64,000 nucleotides of DNA from Flavobacterium frigoris PS1 (GTDB lineage: Bacteria > Bacteroidota > Bacteroidia > Flavobacteriales > Flavobacteriaceae): contig NZ_AHKF01000018.1 in assembly GCF_000252125.1 (NCBI RefSeq), positions 558,001-622,000 of the forward strand, read 5' to 3'. This document shows, piece by piece, positions 1 through 9,276 of the stretch. The position numbers and the translations under genes were made by a program. Under the pieces are notes generated by a model. That model searched no databases. It was not told the DNA's origin and was given only the letters and a program-made list of their open reading frames with translations. The first letter of the stretch is position 1, and every line of letters starts with the position of its first letter.

Positions 1-415
1 GGGAGATTGACGGATTTTTCTAACGGTTTACGTTTTTTCAAATATATAGAACTTTTATTACAATTTTATAATTGGAAGGTGATAATTTTCTTGATTTTTG
101 TGGTTAAGGAGGGGGAGAGTTTTTCTTGTTTCATTTCCACTGAGGGTCGAGGGATCAATCGGGTTTCGAATTTGAGATATTAATTTTTTCTTTTTCTGTG
201 AGCTTTCCTGTTTTTATTTAGGCATTTGCTTTGTCTCTTTCGCACGGTTTAAAAGAGATTAGCAGCAATTCTTCTTCCGGGCTATGTAATTGGCATTGTT
301 TGTTATTTTGGGTGACTGATTTGTCTCTGCCAGGAGGTATTCGAGTTGAGTACGCGATGATTCGCTTTCATAAGTAATTAGGTGGGTACTCAGCGAAGAC
401 TTGCACAAGAGAGAT
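1..415. other. Intergenic, no gene recognised
   Basis: This left-edge stretch downstream of the helicase gene has no open frame that I can support and no clear hairpin terminator. It is AT-rich and partly T-rich. Any gene to the left of the window is not visible. Confidence 0.5.
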
Positions 416-2557
416 TTACTTATTTACTATTAACTTCATTGTTGTTAAAAGTTGTTGTGTTTTTTCGATGTCAAAGTATTTGTCTTTTATAAGCTTTACT
501 TTATAGTTCACAGGTAAATAAATACCCCATTTAGAAAAATCTAATAATGCCGGATTGACGCCTAAAAGGATAGTAATATGGCTATCAATATCGGTTAATG
601 GGAGAGCTATAGAACTCCATTTTGAGATTAATTCTTCTTTAGGAATCTCTATATAAAATACACACTTTGATTCTCTCTCATCAAGGGAATTTTTTATTCC
701 TGCAATATTTAAGAGTAATTGTATAGTCCTGTTTATTCGTGTCCCTGCAAAAGTGAATAGTTGCAAGTTTCTTTCTGTTGAAAATAAAGGACGGTCAGTA
801 TGCAAATCAAGTATTTCGAAAACAGAAAAATCTTTACGAAGAATTTCTATTTCGTCACAACTTGGTTGGTCAAGAAAATCGTAGTTTGTATTTGAGTAAA
901 GAATTTCGAGCATTTTTTCTCTAATTCTTAGATGTAATGTTGCTCCATTACTCGAAAATTTAGGTGGTTTTCCATCATTTGTAGGCACTACTTCTATCTT
1001 TTTAGCCTTGTGGTCAATGAATTTTATTTTCCAAACTTTAGCGGATAGCAAAATATTTTCATCTTCAATTATTTGTAATGAAAAGGGTATTTCTCCAATT
1101 TTATTACCTGCATTTACTACTTTAAAATTTTCTTCAGTTTTAAATACGCTATAAAAATCACGACTATTTACGACTTTTTCTCCTTCAACGCCGATTATAA
1201 CTTCGTATTGTAATTTTTCAAGGAAATCAATTTCAATTAAATGATTAAGGATTTGTTCTATATCAGATAATTCAATTTGTTTAAACGCAGCATTTTCTTT
1301 TAGTTGATTTATTAAATCCTTTAATTTAATTCCTGAATGTCCTTTTGTTATTGATAAGGCCTGATGGACTAGAATATCATAGGGCTTTTCGTCTTTTTGA
1401 GGTGGTTCAATAAAACCTTCTTTGTATAATAACCAACAAGCAATAGATTGAAGTAAGCTCCATTTATTTGTAGCATACAGAAACAAATTACTGCTTTCTC
1501 CTTCTTTTCGTCCACTTCGTCCAACTCTTTGAATTAACGAAGCAATGCTATGAGTTGCGTCAATTTGAACTACTTCATCAACTGTTCCAATGTCAATTCC
1601 CAATTCAAGTGTTGATGTGCAAGAAATGCAAAAGTTTTGTCTATTGTTGTTCTTTGCAAAATATTCAACGTACTCTCTTACTTCTCTGTCCACTGATGAA
1701 TGATGTGAAAAATAATTAGAATGCCCATTCACCCGGCCTGAAATCTTTTTAAGTTTTACCGCTACTTCTTCAGCTCGTCCTCTACTGTTGGGAAAGATTA
1801 AAACCTTGTTATCTTTTGTTTCTAGGTATAAATCTTTCAAAAGTTCTAAAGGTAACTCTTCGGTTTCATTTTTGAAATAGCAAAATTGAGCATTAATTTC
1901 TTTGGAGGTTCTGTCAATTAATATTTTAGTCTTTTCAGCATTACCAGTAAATTCTTTTACTTCTGAAAATTTATTTTCTTCACTCATTGTAGCTGATAGA
2001 CCAACAATGCTATACGCTTTAGAATTCAGCTGTTGTAGTCTTGATAAAATAGATTTTAATTGAATTCCTCTGTCTGTACCGATAAATGAATGTATTTCAT
2101 CTATAACTACATATTTGAGATTTGAAAATAACTGTTTTACATTGAAAGGCTTGTTCACAAACATTGCTTCCAATGATTCAGGCGTAATTAATATTATTCC
2201 GTTTGGTTGTTTTATTAGTTTTTCTTTCAATGTTTTGTTGGCCTCGCCATGCCACTTTGTGACAGTTACATCGAGATTTTTGCAAAGTTCTTCAATGCGA
2301 AAAAACTGGTCGTTTATTAAAGCAATTAAAGGCGAAATGTAGAGTACTTGAACACCCGATTCGTTGAAGTCAACTTTTGAAAGGATTGGTAAAAAAGCAG
2401 CCTCTGTTTTTCCTGATGCCGTTCTTGACACTAAAATAAAATTGTCGTCAGAAGAAATAATTTTAGTAATAGCAGCATTTTGAATAGGGCGCAATTGTTC
2501 CCAATGCATATCACGAACATATTTTCGTATTGGCTCTGAAAGTAAATTAAACGACAT
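416..2557 (-). CDS. DEAD/DEAH-box (Lhr/BrxHI-like) superfamily 2 helicase
   Basis: This 713-aa protein is a predicted ATP-driven nucleic-acid helicase. The sequence shows a Q-motif region near residue 26, Walker A SRTASGKTE at 44-52, TPES at 125-128, the DEIH box at 153-156, SAT at 188-190, a motif V region CTSTLELGIDIG near 313-324 and motif VI QRVGRSGRK at 343-351. The long C-terminal half is typical of Lhr-type helicases. Its ATG overlaps the stop of the upstream ATPase gene by one base (TAATG), so the two are translationally coupled and the helicase is the last gene of a three-gene operon. The pairing of this helicase type with a DUF2791-type ATPase is known from BREX-related loci (BrxHI with BrxD). 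A DNA-processing or phage-defence role is inference from that pairing. Confidence 0.88.
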   Translation of the reverse strand: MSFNLLSEPIRKYVRDMHWEQLRPIQNAAITKIISSDDNFILVSRTASGKTEAAFLPILSKVDFNESGVQVLYISPLIALINDQFFRIEELCKNLDVTVTKWHGEANKTLKEKLIKQPNGIILITPESLEAMFVNKPFNVKQLFSNLKYVVIDEIHSFIGTDRGIQLKSILSRLQQLNSKAYSIVGLSATMSEENKFSEVKEFTGNAEKTKILIDRTSKEINAQFCYFKNETEELPLELLKDLYLETKDNKVLIFPNSRGRAEEVAVKLKKISGRVNGHSNYFSHHSSVDREVREYVEYFAKNNNRQNFCISCTSTLELGIDIGTVDEVVQIDATHSIASLIQRVGRSGRKEGESSNLFLYATNKWSLLQSIACWLLYKEGFIEPPQKDEKPYDILVHQALSITKGHSGIKLKDLINQLKENAAFKQIELSDIEQILNHLIEIDFLEKLQYEVIIGVEGEKVVNSRDFYSVFKTEENFKVVNAGNKIGEIPFSLQIIEDENILLSAKVWKIKFIDHKAKKIEVVPTNDGKPPKFSSNGATLHLRIREKMLEILYSNTNYDFLDQPSCDEIEILRKDFSVFEILDLHTDRPLFSTERNLQLFTFAGTRINRTIQLLLNIAGIKNSLDERESKCVFYIEIPKEELISKWSSIALPLTDIDSHITILLGVNPALLDFSKWGIYLPVNYKVKLIKDKYFDIEKTQQLLTTMKLIVNK

Positions 2558-3870
2558 TATAATTCTTCAATGCTATCTAATGAAAATTCAGCAGGTCTTT
2601 CATCTGAAATTTCTAAATCTCCAAAAAGTTTCTTTTTGTCTATTTCTGGATTTTGTCGAAGAATATTGAGTATGTTGAGAAAATCTCGAATAACTTCTCT
2701 TGGCGTTAAAAATTCTGATGCTCCAGGTTTGTTAAATAACTCTTCCATAAACTGTTGAATATCTTCATCATTGATTGATATTTCCGTTTTGTAATTGTAA
2801 TCAAATATAGCTTTCAACTTTTTAAGCAATACAAATATTTCATTATGGTCAAGAGGAAGTAGTCGAATCACCGGTTGCGCAAAATCTCTTATTTCGGCTG
2901 TTTCATATTTATTAGTTATTAATCTTGTTTTTAGAGCGTCATAACTAAAAAAGCCTCTGCGTTGATTTTCTAAAACTTCTTTTGTACCCGCAAAGTTGAA
3001 AAATAAATTAGTGACTTTTCCTTGAAAACAATCGTTATAAATCGTCAAGATTTTTTCGTAATTCTTCTCTCTAACAGCAGAATTTGAAATTTTGTAAAGA
3101 TTAATAGCTTCATCTAAGTTCACCATAAAGCCGCTATAGCCCATACTTACAAATAATTTACAGAAATTTTTGAGCATATCATAGTAATTCAAATCATTAA
3201 TGACTTCTCTTACTCCTAAATCCTGTCTCGCTTCGGTTTTCGTTTTGTATTCTCCTTTGAGCCACTTCAAGGCATTTCTTCTTAATTGCTCATCATCAGT
3301 TATATATCCTTCGTAATATTTCATTACAACCACTCCAAAATCGAAACCACCGACATCTGTGATGTCATTAATGGTTTTCATAATATTGCTTTGTATAAGT
3401 TTCAAATATTGTTCGTTACGAATATCTATTAAGGAAATATTATTGTCTTCTGCAGTTTTAGAAATCACTTGTTCAATCCATTTTTCCAATAAAGTAGGTA
3501 AAGCTCCACCTTCAGGTTTGGTCTGAATAGATACATTATCCATAATGGCAGCGTATAATGCAACACCTTTTCCGTCATTGGAATATAGACGATTGTCTGG
3601 AGTGAAGTCGGCATTTGCTACGACAAATTTCTGTTTTAAAGCAACAGTATTAAGCAAATGAAGCATAAAGGATTTGCCTGACCCAAAGTCACCAATCCAG
3701 AATTTCACCATGCTATGTCCATTCTTTACATCTTCTAATGCAGAAACTACTGCATTTATTTCTTCCGATCGTCCAACGGCAATATGTTGAACGCCAATTT
3801 TTGGAACTACGCCCCCAATTAAGGAATTAATAATTGATGTGGCTTCTTTAGGCTTAAGATTGTTTATCAT
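2557..3870 (-). CDS. BrxC/BrxD-like ATP-binding protein (DUF2791-type P-loop ATPase)
   Basis: This 437-aa protein is a predicted P-loop ATPase. Walker A is GDFGSGKS at residues 60-67, and a Walker B-like VNLDEA lies in the middle. The N-terminal region with VPKIGVQHIAVGR before the P-loop resembles the ATP-binding family that includes BREX BrxD. No signal peptide or membrane segment is seen, so it should be cytoplasmic. Its start overlaps the stop of the upstream TM2-TerB gene by four bases (ATGA), and its stop overlaps the helicase start. This is strong evidence for one operon and probably one complex. The precise biochemical role is unknown; ATP-dependent loading or regulation of the helicase is an inference. 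Confidence 0.82.
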   Translation of the reverse strand: MINNLKPKEATSIINSLIGGVVPKIGVQHIAVGRSEEINAVVSALEDVKNGHSMVKFWIGDFGSGKSFMLHLLNTVALKQKFVVANADFTPDNRLYSNDGKGVALYAAIMDNVSIQTKPEGGALPTLLEKWIEQVISKTAEDNNISLIDIRNEQYLKLIQSNIMKTINDITDVGGFDFGVVVMKYYEGYITDDEQLRRNALKWLKGEYKTKTEARQDLGVREVINDLNYYDMLKNFCKLFVSMGYSGFMVNLDEAINLYKISNSAVREKNYEKILTIYNDCFQGKVTNLFFNFAGTKEVLENQRRGFFSYDALKTRLITNKYETAEIRDFAQPVIRLLPLDHNEIFVLLKKLKAIFDYNYKTEISINDEDIQQFMEELFNKPGASEFLTPREVIRDFLNILNILRQNPEIDKKKLFGDLEISDERPAEFSLDSIEEL

Positions 3871-5957
3871 TTTATAGAAATTTTTTGAAAATAGTTTGTG
3901 TTAATGGTATAATAATCTTCTTCTTCTTCAATCAATATATCATCCAGAAACTCATAACAAGTATCGTTAATGCTTTCTATCAATGAGTTTTTAAAGACTC
4001 CTTTTGATTTGGCAAATACTTCAAACTCATCTTGAGATACTAAAAAATTGCTTTTAGCAAATAGTTGTAATGCAGCTGCATGTATTGTTGTAAAAGTTAA
4101 TTCGCTGACAAAAGCGGACTGAAGAACCTTTTCGTCTTTTTTAGTTATTTCGAGTTGGATTTCTTCATTGCTTATTTCTTGTGATTTTACAATGATTTTC
4201 TCATCTTCGAATTCATCCTTCAAATACTCATTAAGTAGTTCAACAGTTCCAGAGTGTTGTTTTTGAACTTCTTTAATTGATGCCGTGTTAAGCTGTATTT
4301 TTTTACGTTTAACCTTATATATATTAGAGATGCCTTCCAGCGCTTTATCTATATCCTTATTTTTAATTAGTTCACCAATAATTTTTTCAAAAGAGTGCAA
4401 TTGTTCATTTGTTTTGAACAAGTTTTTCTGGATGGTTTTGGTAAGTTGTTTATTGTTGAAAGTAGTGGATTCCAAATCGCAGTATAAATAAGACACATAA
4501 AAAGTGAGTGCAGATTCCTTATCATATTTAGAGATAAACTTTGAAGCTTCAAAAAAAATGTTCTCAATTGACGGATTCTTTTCGTTTAGTAATGCAAGAG
4601 AGTGAATCGAATCAATAAACTCTTTTGAATTTTCAGTATAGTTTGCAATTAATTCTTCAAACTTAATCTTCCAACGATTTGTATTTTGTGAGTATAGTTC
4701 AATCTCTGTAGCTTCATCTGGTAAGGCAACTTTAGAGATTAATAGCGGGAGTAATTCAGTTACTTTAAAAATTATTTTTGAATCAAACTCTATTTTAATT
4801 TCTTCATGGGCGTAATAAGTATCCGTATTTAGTTTACGTTTATGATCATAAAATTTACGAACTGCATTTTCGCAATGCTTGAAAATATTTGAGTAAATTT
4901 CATTAGTTGTAGATTCTATGCAATATTTATAATTCTGACTGCCTTTTCTGTAATTGTAATGTTTCCTTGCCACTAGATCTGCGACAGTTAGGAATTCAGC
5001 TTCAATAGTTGTCCCTTCCTGTATAAAATTTCTTTTTAATGCTGAAATTAAAGAAATATAAAGTTTAAGAATTTCAAGGCTACAATATTCGATATCGAAA
5101 AAAACATTACCTGGATTATAAATATTGTTAAGTAATATTACCTCTTCTTTATTCAGTTTTAGCTGAACCTCATATCTACTTCCTAGTCTCCAATATTCAT
5201 AGTCATTATAATTCTGGTGGCTGTATTTGTCCTCTGCTTTTAGCCTTGAAAGACCATCATCATCGCTATTTACTTCCATTTTTTGAATTAGGAATGATAC
5301 TCCGTATGACTTTGTTTTAGGGTAGCATTGCCCCAAAGTTTTAATTTGGCTTTCAATTTTAGATATATTTTTATGATTGTCAAAGTCTCCTAGTAGGTCA
5401 AATAAAAGAATGAACGCATAATTTGAATTCCCTTCTAAATCAATGAACTGATCGCTTAAAAAATTTTCTTTAAAAAGCCCATAAAATTTTTTTTGTTCAG
5501 TTGATGCACTATTGATTTCGGAATAAGAGTAAACATAATGATGAGCCCAAAAAGGTACTCCAGTATTGTATGTAAGTTTACTTGTAGCTGGTATAGTGTA
5601 AGATTGATCCGAAATATCAATGATTGAGTCGTCATTATAGTTGTTTGAATAATCTGAGGTTGTCACGGTTACTTTGATATTGCTAGCAGGTTTTTGCACT
5701 AATTTTTGTGTCATTACCTTTTCTTTTTTATAATTAGAATTTACATTGCTTATTATTGGATTGTATTTAAGATTAAACTTTTCTTCTGACATAGTTATAA
5801 AGATTACAAAATCGATTATACCTATAATTAAAGGAATATAGGTCCAGAAAAAAATTAGAGAGAATATACCTTTTGCTGCTTGTCCTAAATAAAATCTATG
5901 AATTCCAATACCACCTAAAAATAATGCCAAGAAAGAAGCTGTTTTTTTATTTTTCAT
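3867..5957 (-). CDS. TM2 domain protein with TerB-N and TerB-C-like regions
   Basis: This 696-aa protein is the first gene of the operon. Residues 1-60 form a TM2-type membrane anchor with two hydrophobic segments around a short turn and the typical GGIGIHRFYLG motif. After a linker, residues from about 130 (FWAHHYVYSYSEINSAS, then a pattern ending in FVLLFDLL-like FILLFDLL) resemble the TerB N-terminal associated domain. The last 80 or so residues, starting VSELTFTTIHAAALQLF, resemble the TerB C-terminal domain. TerB-type proteins are linked by comparative genomics to membrane-associated stress responses and DNA processing. The TM2 region would place this ATPase-helicase system at the inner membrane, which is inference. 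A direct match search should confirm the domain limits. Confidence 0.75.
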   Translation of the reverse strand: MKNKKTASFLALFLGGIGIHRFYLGQAAKGIFSLIFFWTYIPLIIGIIDFVIFITMSEEKFNLKYNPIISNVNSNYKKEKVMTQKLVQKPASNIKVTVTTSDYSNNYNDDSIIDISDQSYTIPATSKLTYNTGVPFWAHHYVYSYSEINSASTEQKKFYGLFKENFLSDQFIDLEGNSNYAFILLFDLLGDFDNHKNISKIESQIKTLGQCYPKTKSYGVSFLIQKMEVNSDDDGLSRLKAEDKYSHQNYNDYEYWRLGSRYEVQLKLNKEEVILLNNIYNPGNVFFDIEYCSLEILKLYISLISALKRNFIQEGTTIEAEFLTVADLVARKHYNYRKGSQNYKYCIESTTNEIYSNIFKHCENAVRKFYDHKRKLNTDTYYAHEEIKIEFDSKIIFKVTELLPLLISKVALPDEATEIELYSQNTNRWKIKFEELIANYTENSKEFIDSIHSLALLNEKNPSIENIFFEASKFISKYDKESALTFYVSYLYCDLESTTFNNKQLTKTIQKNLFKTNEQLHSFEKIIGELIKNKDIDKALEGISNIYKVKRKKIQLNTASIKEVQKQHSGTVELLNEYLKDEFEDEKIIVKSQEISNEEIQLEITKKDEKVLQSAFVSELTFTTIHAAALQLFAKSNFLVSQDEFEVFAKSKGVFKNSLIESINDTCYEFLDDILIEEEEDYYTINTNYFQKISIK

Positions 5958-6268
5958 TTTTTACTTTTATATTGGAATCTGAATAGGTCGTGTTTTGTAG
6001 GGGCATTTTTTTCTTATTTTAATTTGCATATAGTAATAAGGTTAATATTCCAATTATGGTTATTACTGTTCTAAATGTCAGTTACCATAACTAAGATTTA
6101 TTTATGAGTATTGAAAAAATCATAAAGAGTCTACCTATTTCAGATTAATTCCATACTGTTTAGTTTGTTTTGATTGCATTTGTGTAAATAAACGACATTT
6201 TGTAGGATTTTACTATACCCACTTTTAGTGATTTTTGACTCTTTTTTTATTGATGTAAATTTGAAGTC
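5958..6268. other. Intergenic region with one copy of a repeated site
   Basis: This is the gap between the TerB operon start and the end of the 222-aa gene. It would hold the promoter of the TerB operon, but I see no good TAnnTTTG box. It also holds a copy of the GTAAATAAA-N25-CCCAC site listed separately. Confidence 0.5.
6184..6240 (+). repeat. Repeated intergenic site, copy 1 (GTAAATAAA-N25-CCCACTTTTAGTG)
   Basis: GTAAATAAA at 6184-6192 is followed after exactly 25 bases by CCCACTTTTAGTGAT starting at 6218. The inner part CACTTTTAGTG is a short inverted repeat (CACT/AGTG). Two other copies with identical spacing lie at 20181-20240 and, inverted, at 32615-32665. Confidence 0.7.
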
Positions 6269-6937
6269 TTAGGGATATTTATTAGAACTTTGATTGTATT
6301 TATCCAGATAGTATTCTAATTCGAATAAATGAATCAACTCCTCGTTATCAGAAAATTTATTAGGAGGTTTGCCATTGCTTGAGTAGGGCAGTTGAATTAA
6401 ACTAATATTTTGGGATAGTATATTTTTTCCTGCAATGTTATGCAGTATAATAAAAATGGCTTGCTTTAAAGTCTTTGTATCACAGTACAAATTGTAGTCT
6501 TTCAGGAAAATGATAATATCGATTTTTGCTGTTATTGGATTATAATCTATGGGTAGAAATTTAGATTCATTAGATTGTAAATTAAGTTCCTGAATGATGT
6601 AGGGTTGGTCCAATCCGTTGATTATTCTATTAATTTTTTCGGTTGACTGTAAGAATGCTGTGAATTTCCATTTTCTTAATAGTGGCGCATTATCGACTAA
6701 ATTAATTACTTGACCGAAATATTCTACATTACCGTTTGCGGTTATGATGAGTTCCGTTTTATCGGCATTGTTTTTAGGGAATAGAATTATAAAGTCGAGC
6801 TCTTCGCAGTAGTAGCTGAGGTTTTTTGATAACCAATAGATGATATGAATTTGGTTTTTAGGGGTTTCATAGATGAGGCTTTTGATGGTTTGGTTGTTGT
6901 CTTGGAACCAGTTCCAAAAGGTGTTGATTTTTCTCAT
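6269..6937 (-). CDS. Hypothetical protein, 222 aa
   Basis: I do not recognise this protein. It has no signal peptide, no clear membrane segment and no catalytic motif that I can name. It is rich in Ile, Leu, Asn and Lys, like its neighbours, and begins MRKINTFWNWF. The frame is long and free of strong competitors, so it is probably real. It lies downstream of, and on the same strand as, the DnaC-like and winged-helix genes, separated from them by about 330 bases that contain a terminator hairpin and a long palindrome, so co-transcription is doubtful. It may be cargo of the same mobile element. Confidence 0.65.
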   Translation of the reverse strand: MRKINTFWNWFQDNNQTIKSLIYETPKNQIHIIYWLSKNLSYYCEELDFIILFPKNNADKTELIITANGNVEYFGQVINLVDNAPLLRKWKFTAFLQSTEKINRIINGLDQPYIIQELNLQSNESKFLPIDYNPITAKIDIIIFLKDYNLYCDTKTLKQAIFIILHNIAGKNILSQNISLIQLPYSSNGKPPNKFSDNEELIHLFELEYYLDKYNQSSNKYP

Positions 6938-7028
6938 GGTGAGGAAAGTTTAAAAGTTTAAGGTTTAAAATTTCAGGTTTTTGATTTCTATTTTTTCTAA
7001 GTCCTTGCTGCAGGCTGGCTCCTTCGCT

Positions 7029-7054
7029 AAAACAGTCCACAGGACTGTTTTTTT
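7029..7054. terminator. Perfect hairpin with T-run
   Basis: AAAACAGTCC at 7029-7038 and GGACTGTTTT at 7042-7051 form a perfect 10-bp stem with a 3-base loop, followed on the plus strand by more T residues. On the minus strand it also ends in TTTT, so it could end transcripts from the DnaC-like gene at 7271-7930. Confidence 0.6.
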
Positions 7055-7095
7055 ACGCTCGATCCTATTGCCCAAAAAAGAAACAAAAAACGCTA

Positions 7096-7222
7096 GCCCT
7101 GGACTGTTCGCCGACCCGCTATTTTTTCAATTCTGAAATCCAACGAACTCCCCCGAAAGTTTTCGGGGTCAAACAGCGTTGGATTTTTTCAGAATTTTCG
7201 AAAAACGGGTGCCCGGCTGCCA
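7096..7222. repeat. Long nested palindromic element
   Basis: Several nested complementary arms can be traced: CCCT..GACTGT near 7097-7107 with ACAGTC..AGGG near 7217, the TTCTGAAA/AATCCAACG arms (7131-7145) with CGTTGGATT...TTTCAGAA (7177-7193), and the inner CCCCGAAA/TTTCGGGG hairpin at 7151-7168. The whole block is GC-richer than its surroundings and could fold as one long stem. It may be a MITE-like or REP-like element or a structured RNA. Confidence 0.55.
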
Positions 7223-7270
7223 CAGTCAAAGGGCGGGTTGAACTGCGATTGTCAGATGTATTTGTTTGCA

Positions 7271-7930
7271 TTAACGTTTATCCTTTGTTTCTTTATCGAA
7301 GGTGATGAGGTTAAACATGGCTCTCATTCTGGAGCGGAGGCGGTTGCCATAGTTGTTTTCGATTTCAGAGGCAGAAAGGTTGGTGGTGATGTGAGTGACG
7401 GATTTGTTTTCGATAAACTGTTCGTAGCGGCTAATGAGTATCTCGGCCATCACGTTGCAATCATTTCCAAAATGCTTGATTTGCTGTTCGGCGCCCAAAT
7501 CGTCAAAGCAATAGCCGGTTAGTCGCGATTGATTAGCTTGCTTTAGTGTGTAGCAGTTAATTGCTTCAAATCCGTTTTTTGCAAATTCAAACGAAACTTC
7601 TCTACATGTTTTAATTTTATAGTCGGAGTTTTGATAGGCAAAAGGTCGTATTAGATGCATTAGCGACGTTTTTCCGCAACCAATAGCACCTGAGACTAAT
7701 ATACCTTTTGACAAGTCTATCTTTAGATTCACGGCTGATTTCTCATCTTTTATCATATAAATCAATAATTTGTAAATGGTAGGGTGGTCCATTTCGCTGA
7801 TATGAAACGAACTTCCGTAGGTGGTTCTTCCTTGGTTTTCTAGGTATTCCAGACATTTTTGGAAATTATATATTTTGAAACCTTTGTGAATGACGAAGGT
7901 TTCACGGATGGATTTACAATGGTTCGTCAT
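7271..7930 (-). CDS. DnaC/IstB-like AAA+ ATPase (helicase-loader type)
   Basis: This 219-aa protein is a small AAA+ ATPase of the kind found next to replication genes on Bacteroidota mobile elements. Walker A is GAIGCGKTSL about one third in, and Walker B is the YCFDDLG motif. An Asn-rich TTNLSASEIE segment (sensor 1 like) and a downstream Arg-rich NRLRSRM segment follow. By family precedent such proteins load a replicative helicase or assist DNA transposition. The start codon lies inside the 3' end of the upstream winged-helix gene (17-bp overlap), so the two are translated together. No transposase is adjacent, which favours a replication role over an IstB-type transposition role. Confidence 0.78.
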   Translation of the reverse strand: MTNHCKSIRETFVIHKGFKIYNFQKCLEYLENQGRTTYGSSFHISEMDHPTIYKLLIYMIKDEKSAVNLKIDLSKGILVSGAIGCGKTSLMHLIRPFAYQNSDYKIKTCREVSFEFAKNGFEAINCYTLKQANQSRLTGYCFDDLGAEQQIKHFGNDCNVMAEILISRYEQFIENKSVTHITTNLSASEIENNYGNRLRSRMRAMFNLITFDKETKDKR

Positions 7931-8798
7931 AGTTTTTGTGGGTTGCCGTGTGCAGATGCATCGGTTTTGGTTGGGAATTGTAATCGGATTTTGGAGTATT
8001 TACAGCAAACTTAGCTGTGTTGAGCATCCAGTTTCGTGCTGCTGCTTTCCAATCTTTCATTTTTGTTTTCCCACCAATGAGCCAACCGATGCTGGAGTAG
8101 TAATTGAAAAACTTATTGGCTTCTGTTTGTGAACTTTGTTTGAAGGAGAAGTATTCCAGTATCATTTCGATTGTTGGTGGTGTTGTTTCAAAAACTAAAT
8201 CCAGCTCAATTGGTTTTTCTTTTTTAGCGCAACTTTTTTCTTTTTGCTGTCCGCTCTCCGTTTTTATTTCTTTTTCTTTTGGAATTATTAAAGGATTCAA
8301 ATTTTGAACTGGTTGATTTCTTGAATTTTTTTCTATATCTATTTTTGTATTGTTTGAATTGTTTTTAACTGTTTGTTTTTTATTATATATATAGAGCGGT
8401 TCATTTACCTGTTCAATGAGTTGTTCATTTTTTGTTTGGGTCAAATTGTGAACGGGTTCATTTTTTGAATGGGTTGGTTGTGGTATTTTTGAAATTCCGT
8501 TTACTTCTTCAGAGAAATTTGTCATAATTATGTTGGAGGAGGAGTGGGGATTAAATGTTGGGTTGTATATCATAAATCCTAAAAGTTCTAACTCTCTCAT
8601 GCACTTATGGTATGTAGCTTTAGAATTGATCTTACTTGCTTTCATGATTTCTTCCCTTGAAATGCCTGTTGGATTTTTGAAGCGGTTTACGTTCCAACAT
8701 TGGAAAAGTGCTAAATAGAGTGAAATGTGGGTCGGGTTGAGGTTAGTTTCGTAATTGATTTTATTGAAAAATCCAGTGAGGTGTTTGATGTAGTTCAT
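7914..8798 (-). CDS. Winged-helix replication or regulatory protein of a mobile element
   Basis: This 294-aa protein has an N-terminal region of about 95 residues that resembles a winged-helix DNA-binding domain (KINSKATYHKCMRELELLGF). A low-complexity linker rich in Asn, Lys, Glu and Gln follows, and a C-terminal patch (KFFNYYSSIGWLIGGKTK, then DWKAAARNWM) is typical of DnaD/replication-initiation-like proteins of Bacteroidota elements. This architecture and its overlap with a DnaC-like ATPase suggest a role in element DNA replication, as origin binding plus helicase loading. It could also be annotated as a generic transcriptional regulator. No replication origin repeats were recognised nearby. 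Confidence 0.7.
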   Translation of the reverse strand: MNYIKHLTGFFNKINYETNLNPTHISLYLALFQCWNVNRFKNPTGISREEIMKASKINSKATYHKCMRELELLGFMIYNPTFNPHSSSNIIMTNFSEEVNGISKIPQPTHSKNEPVHNLTQTKNEQLIEQVNEPLYIYNKKQTVKNNSNNTKIDIEKNSRNQPVQNLNPLIIPKEKEIKTESGQQKEKSCAKKEKPIELDLVFETTPPTIEMILEYFSFKQSSQTEANKFFNYYSSIGWLIGGKTKMKDWKAAARNWMLNTAKFAVNTPKSDYNSQPKPMHLHTATHKNYDEPL

Positions 8799-8940
8799 AA
8801 GATAGTGTTCAGTTTTTAGTGTTCAGTTTGATTAACCACAAGTTGTAAGGAGTTAATGAGATTACACCTCTAATTCGAATAAAGTCCTCTTGTCCTCCTT
8901 TGTCGAGGTTAGAGAGATTGTTTGGTTACTTGCAGTGACT

Positions 8941-9276
8941 TTACTTGAAAAGTGTAGGGAGGGCATTTACTTTATTTCCGTTTAAAAGTTTTTCGATATC
9001 AGTTTGGTCGTAATACATAATTCCACCGATTTTGGTATAGGTCAGTGTGCCGTTAATGCGAAGGTTTTGTAAAGTACCTGGTGAAATATTCAGCAGTTTC
9101 CGGACTTCATTGGATTTGAGCCATTGTTTCTGCTGGAGTGGTTTGGATTGTATGATTCTTTTTAAATCGTTCAGAAGAAGACTTCGAAATTCGTTTAAGT
9201 CTTCCATTGTAATTAATTGCTCGCGGTACATTCTGTTTTTAGTAGTGTTTGTGGAGCTGTTGCTTTCAAGTGCCAT
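8941..9276 (-). CDS. HTH_17 / excisionase-family DNA-binding protein
   Basis: This 111-aa protein has a MerR/excisionase-type helix-turn-helix in its C-terminal half: WLKSNEVRKLLNISPGTLQN, followed by a wing segment with KIGGIMYY. The N-terminal part (EQLITMEDLNEFRSLLLNDL) is a probable coiled region. This is the standard Bacteroidota mobile-element excisionase or regulator, normally beside an integrase. Here no integrase lies within 10 kb, but the winged-helix and DnaC-like genes follow on the same strand. The module therefore looks like the control and replication end of an element that has lost or separated from its integrase. Confidence 0.8.
   Translation of the reverse strand: MALESNSSTNTTKNRMYREQLITMEDLNEFRSLLLNDLKRIIQSKPLQQKQWLKSNEVRKLLNISPGTLQNLRINGTLTYTKIGGIMYYDQTDIEKLLNGNKVNALPTLFK

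Noticed and set aside
2115..2342. 75-aa plus-strand frame inside the helicase gene
   Set aside because: It lies antisense within a clearly coding region and has no protein-like features or neighbours. It is a shadow of the helicase frame.
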